From an uncultured Coprococcus sp. (GTDB lineage Bacteria; Bacillota; Clostridia; Lachnospirales; Lachnospiraceae): a DNA stretch of 11,913 bases. The position numbers and the translations under genes were made by a program. Positions 7,953-11,913 of this stretch are shown here, one piece after another. Below the pieces are notes generated by a model. That model was not told the origin of the DNA and did not search any database. It was given only the letters and a program-made list of their open reading frames with translations. The stretch spans positions 1-11,913 of the forward strand of contig URJU01000054.1 in NCBI GenBank assembly GCA_900548315.1, given 5' to 3'. Within the stretch, counting starts at the first letter, position 1. Each line of letters begins with the position of its first letter.

Positions 7953-8010
7953 GCAAAAATAAAGAATGTGCCTTTTTATTATTCTGTGTCAAATAATGTA
8001 AACACATTCT
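7953..8010 (-). promoter_or_regulatory. Two-tier leader hairpin with U-rich tail upstream of gatC (candidate attenuator)
   Basis: On the minus strand an outer stem AGAATGTG (8010-8003) pairs perfectly with CACATTCT (7970-7963). Inside it ATTATT (7997-7992) pairs with AATAAT (7983-7978) around an 8-nt loop, leaving a 5/7-nt internal loop. Directly after the outer stem comes TTATTTTTG (7962-7954), a U-rich tail. The structure lies between the best promoter candidate and gatC, so it would act on gatC expression rather than end the upstream gene, which has its own hairpin. It is AU-rich and of moderate stability. The outer 5' arm also contains the ATG (8007-8005) of a possible 27-codon leader ORF with consecutive CAG-AAT-AAT codons. 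No T-box or known riboswitch motif is recognisable. Confidence 0.4.
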
Positions 8011-8021
8011 CCTGCCTTAGT

Positions 8022-8038
8022 ATTTTGTACCACAAAAT
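8022..8038. repeat. Interrupted 17-bp palindrome just downstream of the candidate gatC promoter
   Basis: ATTTTGT (8022-8028) and ACAAAAT (8032-8038) are perfect inverted copies around a 3-nt ACC spacer. Relative to the -10 at 8047-8052 on the minus strand it falls in the first transcribed bases, where a repressor dimer could block the polymerase. It could equally be a small RNA hairpin or chance in AT-rich DNA. Confidence 0.3.
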
Positions 8039-8046
8039 TCCTCTAA

Positions 8047-8075
8047 AATATATCACATCCAGACATATTATGCAA
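8047..8075 (-). promoter_or_regulatory. Candidate sigma-A-type promoter for the gatCAB operon
   Basis: On the minus strand TTGCAT (8075-8070) is separated by exactly 17 bp from TATATT (8052-8047), and a TGA triplet directly before the hexamer provides an extended -10. Transcription would begin near 8040, giving a leader of about 110 nt. A perfect TTGACA (7992-7987) lies further downstream, but I see no good -10 at proper spacing after it. Confidence 0.4.
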
Positions 8076-8108
8076 GACTGAGAGCTGTTTTAGCCGCATG
8101 CACAGAAA

Positions 8109-8143
8109 CACCGCCATGTAAAAACGCTATTTACATGACGGTG
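8109..8143 (-). terminator. Terminator-like hairpin downstream of the surface-protein gene
   Basis: Fourteen-base arms (8130-8143 and 8109-8122) enclose a 7-nt loop, 34 nt past the stop codon at 8178. At the one imperfect position the minus-strand RNA forms a G-U wobble, whereas the plus-strand RNA would have an A-C mismatch, so the helix is continuous only in minus-strand RNA. The tail after the stem (TTTCTG) is only weakly U-rich, so termination may be partial. Confidence 0.6.
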
Positions 8144-8177
8144 CTAAAGATCTGGTATTTTTTTACTTCACTCATAC

Positions 8178-9737
8178 CTAGCTGTACTTTTTAACTTTTT
8201 TATATATCACTACCCCCGCACTTCCCATAAGTGCAATTACTATCACACAGGCTATCTCCTTTAAGGGCAGCCTGTCACCAGTATCAGGATGTCTGCCTGG
8301 CGGAGTGCTGCGCGTTGTTGTCATTGTCACTGTTGTGACATTCGTACTCCATGTGGTTTGTTCCGTTGTTGTCCCCTCTGTCGTTGTCAACTCCGTGGTT
8401 GTGCCAGTTGTGGTTTCTGTCGTTGTATCTTCTGTTGTCGTGTCCTCTGTTGTGGTATCCTCGGTTGTCGTCTCCTCTGTTGTGGTATCCTCGGTTGTCG
8501 TCTCCTCCGTTGTGGTATCCTCGGTTGTCGTGTCCTCTGTTGTGGTATCCTCGGTTGTCGTGTCCTCTGTCGTTGTATCTTCTGTTGTTGCGTCCTCGGT
8601 TGTCGTCTCCTCCGTGGTCGTATCTTCTGTGGTCGTATCTTCTGTCGTTGTGTCCTCGGTCGTTGTGTTCTCAGTTGTCGGTTCTTCTTTCGGAAAATCA
8701 GTTCCCGGCACTCTGTGGAACTCTCCACCGTTTGAAAATACCTCACTCACCACGCATCCATCCCAGTTATGTCCGAGATTTACTGATGCCTTTGGTGCCA
8801 TCACAGTTCCAAATCCTCGACCTGCAAATGTAATACTGCCGCTGAACTGTCCATCTGCAGCAGAGCTGTCATAAAAGTTAAAATACATCCTGTTGCAGGC
8901 ATTAAAATAGTTTCCATTGTCATTTGCCTTCGCGTCATTTTTGCTGCCAAATATCATATCCCCAAACACTACATCCTGCGCACCACTCAGATCAATGTTC
9001 ATGAGAAGAACGGTATCCCCATCACAATCCGGGAACTCAAAATAAATCGGATTGGTATTTGCCGACAGTTCGTTGTAGTCCAGCGACACAGCATGCATAC
9101 CATCGCCATTTACCGCAATTCGTCTGTTATTTATATCTCCACCCAGATCTATATCCACAGTCTCCTCTGTATCAGCATATATCTTAAGTTCCTGACTGTA
9201 TTCAATAAATCTTCTCTGTATGTCAGACATATCGGCATACTTTGAGTATTCTCCCTTCTCAGCAAGCTCCGCATCAGTCTTAACATTTGCAGGTCTGTCA
9301 AGCTTTATCTCAGAGCCGTTGTTCATAATTATATAAACACTGCCATCCTCTGCTCTTCTAATGTCTGCGCCTGTATACAGCATATCAGTATCCACATCCG
9401 ACACACAGCCATTCATATTCTCAGCATCCTCAAAATAGAACTCCTCATACACCCCGTAAGAATTTCTGAGTCCCGAGTTGGAATTTGCATTTAGCGTCTT
9501 TGTTATAAAATTGCTGTGCAAATGTGTCTGCACATTCAATGTATCAAAACATATCACTCCGAAATCACCCATAAGTTCTGCGGTTGATCTGTCCTGCAGT
9601 ACATAACTTCCATCATCAGTCTTCCCAAATGCTCCTATAATTCCAGTCGTCACGCAAAGCACTAAAATCACTGAAACTGCAGCTGCAATGAGCTGTACAG
9701 TACGAAATCCCATTCTCCTATCAAGGTTCCCTCTCAT
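8178..9737 (-). CDS. Cell-surface protein: choice-of-anchor A-like domain, Thr/Glu repeat stalk, sortase-type tail
   Basis: This 519-residue protein is predicted to be exported and wall-anchored. Residues about 12-37 form a signal peptide or signal anchor. The mature part begins near 55 with LMGDFGVICFDTLNVQTHLHSNF and includes a late segment GSITFAGRGFGTVMAPKASV with a following NWDGCVVSEVFSNGGEFH (to about 346). That layout resembles choice-of-anchor A domains, recognised by me only from memory of the pattern. Residues about 351-441 are some 17 pentapeptides, mostly TTTED or TTTEE, followed by more Thr-rich sequence. The tail has HPDTGD (483-488), a hydrophobic helix (about 495-512) and KKVKKYS, like a sortase signal with His instead of Leu. 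An AAGGCGG site stands about 7 nt before the chosen ATG; the ATG at residue 9 has AGGAG too close. Function is probably adhesion or surface-layer structure; the ligand is unknown. Confidence 0.8.
   Translation of the reverse strand: MRGNLDRRMGFRTVQLIAAAVSVILVLCVTTGIIGAFGKTDDGSYVLQDRSTAELMGDFGVICFDTLNVQTHLHSNFITKTLNANSNSGLRNSYGVYEEFYFEDAENMNGCVSDVDTDMLYTGADIRRAEDGSVYIIMNNGSEIKLDRPANVKTDAELAEKGEYSKYADMSDIQRRFIEYSQELKIYADTEETVDIDLGGDINNRRIAVNGDGMHAVSLDYNELSANTNPIYFEFPDCDGDTVLLMNIDLSGAQDVVFGDMIFGSKNDAKANDNGNYFNACNRMYFNFYDSSAADGQFSGSITFAGRGFGTVMAPKASVNLGHNWDGCVVSEVFSNGGEFHRVPGTDFPKEEPTTENTTTEDTTTEDTTTEDTTTEETTTEDATTEDTTTEDTTTEDTTTEDTTTEDTTTEETTTEDTTTEETTTEDTTTEDTTTEDTTTETTTGTTTELTTTEGTTTEQTTWSTNVTTVTMTTTRSTPPGRHPDTGDRLPLKEIACVIVIALMGSAGVVIYKKVKKYS
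8416..8670 (-). repeat. 15-bp tandem array with 30-bp higher-order period, encoding TTTED/TTTEE
   Basis: Seventeen in-phase 15-bp units encode Thr-Thr-Thr-Glu-Asp/Glu (one ATTED variant; the first unit in the protein ends in Asn). In 8431-8580 two unit types that differ mostly at synonymous positions (plus-strand TCGGTTGTCGTSTCC and TCTGTTGTGGTATCC) alternate, producing five 30-bp repeats. The pattern indicates expansion by 30-bp duplication and predicts copy-number differences between strains without frameshift. Plus-strand A is scarce, which leaves long meaningless open frames on both strands. Confidence 0.95.
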
Positions 9738-9805
9738 TCAATGTCCGCCTTAACTTTTTCGTCTCAAATACATGGTATTCAACAAACATCGATGTTATTC
9801 ATTTT

Positions 9806-9880
9806 AATTATAAAAATCCCGGGCGGATTCGACATTTTGCTCAAAACAGTGAGCTACATTATGTCTTATCCATCCGGGAT
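9806..9880 (-). terminator. 65-bp nested imperfect palindrome with U-rich tail
   Basis: Moving inward, ATCCCGG (9816-9822) pairs with 9874-9880, GGAT (9825-9828) with 9868-9871, GACAT (9831-9835) with 9861-9865, and GCTCA (9839-9843) with 9850-9854, around a 6-nt loop. That gives 21 paired bases with small internal loops. On the minus strand it starts 83 nt after the zinc-finger gene's stop codon and is followed by TTTTTATAATT, so it can terminate that gene. The tail also contains a perfect TATAAT (9812-9807), placed to serve as -10 for the surface-protein gene, although no good -35 is visible. The rest of the 225-bp gap (9738-9962) is AT-rich with TATATTTATT-like direct repeats and no convincing gene. 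Confidence 0.5.
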
Positions 9881-9962
9881 AATATTTATTTATATTTGCT
9901 TATATTTATTCGTACCTAACGCTTACACTATAACTTTCGACCGACTCCGTATTCTCAAGTCT

Positions 9963-11024
9963 CTACTCTATGATACTCACTATCTCCTCAGAGTCAGCCT
10001 TGACATTATATGTCTCTCCGATATCAAGTTTGTTATATATAGCCTCTTTAACTTTATATGTCTTTTCCTTATTCTTCACTTCACATGTGACTTCATATTC
10101 AACTGATTTTTCCCCTAGTCTCTCCTTGTCTGTGAGCTGGGGATCTGGGTATTCCGGTGTCTTTCCACCGCCCTCTGCAGTCTCCGTCCTGTCGTACTTC
10201 CACCTCCATATTGTATAATAATACTTCGTCTTGTATATTGGCTTATCTCTGTACACAGGGACAGACCTCGTTCTCGTCACATATCCGTAATCATCCACGT
10301 CATTTGCCACCTCGGAAAATGTTCCATCGCCATTGTCCTCGTAGCTGTACTCCACATGGGAACCTATCACTTCATATGAATCATAAGTCTCCTCGCGCTC
10401 ACCCACATATTCCTGTTCTGTATGATGGACCTCCTGTTTCGTGGTCTTTAGCGTAGCGCCCTCAGGGAGTTCCCAGTCATCTTCATCACACAGAAGATAT
10501 TTCTCCACATCAACACTGGTCTTCCACGACATATCCTTGACTGTGACTGTTCTCTTCTTCGGCATGGCTATGATCGCCGCAAGTCCGATTATCGCCGCTA
10601 TCACCAGCATGCCGATCAGTACTATCTTCCATGCTCCAAATGAACGGCTCCGTTTGCTAACCCCCTGCCCACTGTTTTGTCCTCCGGCCGCTGTTCCCGT
10701 TCCGGATGCACTTCTGGCATTCTTTGCATCCTGTTCTTTTCTGACATCAAAATAAGCCTTATCCTGTGAATCCCTTTCAGCGCCACAGCTGCTGCACCGT
10801 GTGTTAAGAGCAGAATTGTAATTACCGCAATGATCGCATAACCAGTCGGCACCTTTTCCCTTTGTCTGACTCTCCTCCGCAGACAAGTACCGCACTCCAT
10901 CCATATAGAACTTAACTTCCTGTCCTCTCGGCTTTCCGCAGGATGGACACTCACGTTTCGTTCCTTCTATATGTTTCGTACTACAATAAGGGCAGTCCCA
11001 ATACCCCATTACAAGTTTACCCAT
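9963..11024 (-). CDS. Membrane protein with two N-terminal RanBP2-like zinc fingers; function unknown
   Basis: I do not recognise a named family for this 353-residue protein. The N-terminus has two zinc-ribbon modules: W9-x-C11-x2-C14-x3-H18-x7-C26-x2-C29, and W61-x-C63-x2-C66-x3-N70-x6-C77-x2-C80. The second matches the RanBP2-type finger spacing exactly. A charged linker and a Gly/Ser/Ala-rich basic segment (103-129) follow, then one membrane helix (about 132-154), then a roughly 200-residue domain rich in Tyr, Glu and Thr beta-type sequence with a single Cys near its start. No cleavable signal is present, so the fingers are probably cytoplasmic and the large domain external, though basic residues flank both sides of the helix. 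GGAGG lies 9 nt before the ATG. The nitroreductase gene is 121 nt upstream. A signalling or stress-sensing role is possible but not shown. Confidence 0.8.
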   Translation of the reverse strand: MGKLVMGYWDCPYCSTKHIEGTKRECPSCGKPRGQEVKFYMDGVRYLSAEESQTKGKGADWLCDHCGNYNSALNTRCSSCGAERDSQDKAYFDVRKEQDAKNARSASGTGTAAGGQNSGQGVSKRSRSFGAWKIVLIGMLVIAAIIGLAAIIAMPKKRTVTVKDMSWKTSVDVEKYLLCDEDDWELPEGATLKTTKQEVHHTEQEYVGEREETYDSYEVIGSHVEYSYEDNGDGTFSEVANDVDDYGYVTRTRSVPVYRDKPIYKTKYYYTIWRWKYDRTETAEGGGKTPEYPDPQLTDKERLGEKSVEYEVTCEVKNKEKTYKVKEAIYNKLDIGETYNVKADSEEIVSIIE

Positions 11025-11108
11025 ATTCTATATCCTCCCTGTATATTTCCTTATCTCATCTCCTACAATACACAATATGTAACCACTCTTGGGCGTGATA
11101 ACCACTTC

Positions 11109-11114
11109 ATTATA
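11109..11114 (-). promoter_or_regulatory. Possible -10 element before the zinc-finger membrane protein
   Basis: A perfect TATAAT on the minus strand (11114-11109) would start transcription about 75 nt before the ATG. I see no convincing -35 at 16-18 bp. Two direct copies of AGTGGTTA (11106-11099 and 11087-11080), 19 bp apart, lie just downstream and could be an operator. No terminator is visible in the 121-bp gap, so read-through from the nitroreductase gene is also possible. Confidence 0.3.
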
Positions 11115-11145
11115 CCCTGCCACCTGATGAACCTTTAGTGACAAA

Positions 11146-11679
11146 CTACAGATAACTTACCTGAACAGACTCATCGTAATCATGAGGTGTCTTGTTATCG
11201 GTCTTATGTCCAACTGCAAGCGCTATCTGAAATGAATACCCTTCTGGTATAGCAAGTGCCTTATCAAAATATGACTTCTTTTCCCCGTGAAGAGCATCAT
11301 ACACACAACCTATGATCAAGTTGCCAAGTCCCATGCTCTCTGCCGCTATAGCCATATTCTGAACTGCGATTCCTGAATCCACCTTGCTCCATCTGTAATC
11401 ATCCTCTGCGCTCAGGAATATCAAAACAGGCGCCTCATAGTAGAAATTATGCGGCTGCTTATCCTGTCCTCGAAGTGCCCTCTTTTCCGCATCAAGTTCT
11501 TCCAGAATTGGCGCATCACCCTTGACAACTGTAAAATGTATCTCCTTCTTATTCATACCTGTCGGTCCCTGAAGTCCAGCCTTGATGATCGCATCAATCT
11601 GGTCTTTTGATACCTCTTCCTCACTGTAAGCCCTTGCAGAACTTCTCTTCCTTATTACCTCTAATACCTGATTGTCCAT
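11146..11679 (-). CDS. Nitroreductase-family FMN oxidoreductase (small type)
   Basis: This 177-residue protein belongs to the nitroreductase superfamily: dimeric flavoenzymes that use NAD(P)H to reduce nitro compounds, quinones or other acceptors. Indicators are the N-terminal IRKRSSARAYSEEEVSKDQI with the FMN-phosphate-binding Arg/Ser set (residues 9-28), GLQGPTGMN (35-43), and the helix DSGIAVQNMAIAAESMGLG, followed by the late PEGYSFQIALAVGHK segment that closes the flavin site. Length fits the short 165-190-residue subgroup, common in anaerobic Firmicutes. AGGAGG lies about 10 nt before the ATG. It sits between a VOC-fold gene and the zinc-finger gene; no pathway link is evident. The physiological substrate cannot be predicted. 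Confidence 0.92.
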   Translation of the reverse strand: MDNQVLEVIRKRSSARAYSEEEVSKDQIDAIIKAGLQGPTGMNKKEIHFTVVKGDAPILEELDAEKRALRGQDKQPHNFYYEAPVLIFLSAEDDYRWSKVDSGIAVQNMAIAAESMGLGNLIIGCVYDALHGEKKSYFDKALAIPEGYSFQIALAVGHKTDNKTPHDYDESVQVSYL

Positions 11680-11759
11680 TGTCTTATTACCTCCTATAAT
11701 GAAATCTATGTTTGAATTTCCACATACTATGATTTTTATCTATCTACTACATTTTAATT

Positions 11760-11913
11760 CTATACCGTAATCTCTATCTGATTTCCTTCTATGGAAACTA
11801 CACAACTCTCATAGTAGCCATCACCTGTCGTTCTCGGTCCGCTTATCACCTCGTAGCCATCAGACTCAAGCAGCCTGGTAAGTTCATCCACCTTTTCCTT
11901 GCAGCCCACGCCT
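11760..11913 (-). CDS. VOC-family (glyoxalase/dioxygenase fold) protein, C-terminal fragment
   Basis: Translating the minus strand from the window edge gives an open frame of 50 residues ending at TAG (11762-11760). It contains KEKVDELTRLLESDGYEV, then SGPRTTGDGYYES and EGNQIEITV at the C-terminus. The pattern DGY-V-GPR-TGDGYYES followed by EGN-IEI is typical of the last beta-alpha-beta-beta-beta unit of VOC proteins (glyoxalase I, fosfomycin-resistance and related metal enzymes). The Glu in the final EIT strand is the usual metal ligand. The N-terminal part is outside the window, so the specific function is open. It lies 80 nt upstream of the nitroreductase gene; that gap shows no clear promoter or terminator. 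Confidence 0.8.
   Translation of the reverse strand, partial: GVGCKEKVDELTRLLESDGYEVISGPRTTGDGYYESCVVSIEGNQIEITV

Noticed and set aside
7987..7992. Perfect TTGACA on the minus strand as the gatC -35
   Set aside because: At 16-19 bp downstream the best hexamers (ACATTC, CATTCT) match TATAAT poorly, so the upstream TTGCAT/TATATT pair is preferred, though not with certainty.
7928..8046. T-box or amino-acid riboswitch in the gatC leader
   Set aside because: The leader is too short for a T-box, and I see neither the GGTGG-type T-box sequence nor the specifier stem layout. Only the smaller hairpins are supported.
8431..8580. CRISPR-like appearance of regular 30-bp repeats
   Set aside because: There are no spacers: copies are directly abutting, in frame and code for Thr/Glu pentapeptides. 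No cas genes are present.
8289..8874. Several long plus-strand open frames (Val/Ser-, Cys/Arg- or Leu/Ser-rich) and an Arg/Gln-rich minus-strand frame across the repeat
   Set aside because: They are by-products of the 15-bp array. Stop codons need A on the read strand, and plus-strand A is scarce here. The products are simple repeats with no family features and overlap a clear surface-protein gene.
9741..10106. Plus-strand 121-codon hydrophobic open frame
   Set aside because: It lacks a ribosome binding site, crosses the palindrome, overlaps the 3' end of the zinc-finger gene antisense, and its apparent membrane segments come from AT-rich DNA.

Overview
The window looks like a chromosomal stretch from a gut-type Clostridia (most likely Lachnospiraceae) draft assembly. 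This is an inference from three things: moderately AT-rich DNA with strong AGGAGG-type ribosome binding sites, a gatC-gatA-gatB operon (organisms that make Gln-tRNA or Asn-tRNA by transamidation), and the mix of exopolysaccharide genes, a Thr-rich surface protein with a variant sortase tail and a zinc-ribbon membrane protein. The first 34 bases are not genomic. They contain the Nextera Read 1 adapter including the 19-bp Tn5 mosaic end, so this is an untrimmed contig end.

Left part (84-2106, plus strand): a two-gene unit with a DPM1/ALG5-like polyprenyl-phosphate glycosyltransferase and a eukaryote-type UDP-sugar pyrophosphorylase of the UAP1/UGP2 fold. A strong hairpin terminator (2124-2175) closes it and separates it from a convergent minus-strand operon.

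Centre (7927 down to 2194, minus strand): one tightly packed probable operon, gatC-gatA-gatB, then a polyprenyl glycosylphosphotransferase (the priming enzyme of exopolysaccharide synthesis), a TuaG-like GT2 glycosyltransferase and a small ribbon-helix-helix DNA-binding protein. Gaps are 13, 3, 1, 32 and 21 nt. A translation-quality complex and an envelope-glycan module therefore seem to share one transcript. Its leader (about 7928-8046) holds a plausible promoter, a 17-bp interrupted palindrome at the start of the transcript, and a two-tier hairpin with a U-rich tail. A possible 27-codon leader ORF there carries consecutive Gln-Asn-Asn codons and ends in an ATGA overlap with gatC. This is the most interesting unexplained structure in the window, but it is a hypothesis.

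Right part (9737 to the end, minus strand): a surface protein with a choice-of-anchor A-like domain, about 17 TTTED/TTTEE pentapeptides encoded by a 15/30-bp tandem array, and an HPDTGD sorting tail; then a membrane protein with two RanBP2-like zinc fingers; then a small nitroreductase; and finally the C-terminal end of a VOC (glyoxalase-fold) protein cut by the window edge. A 65-bp nested palindrome lies between the zinc-finger gene and the surface-protein gene. I saw no tRNA, rRNA, CRISPR array, prophage or IS element.
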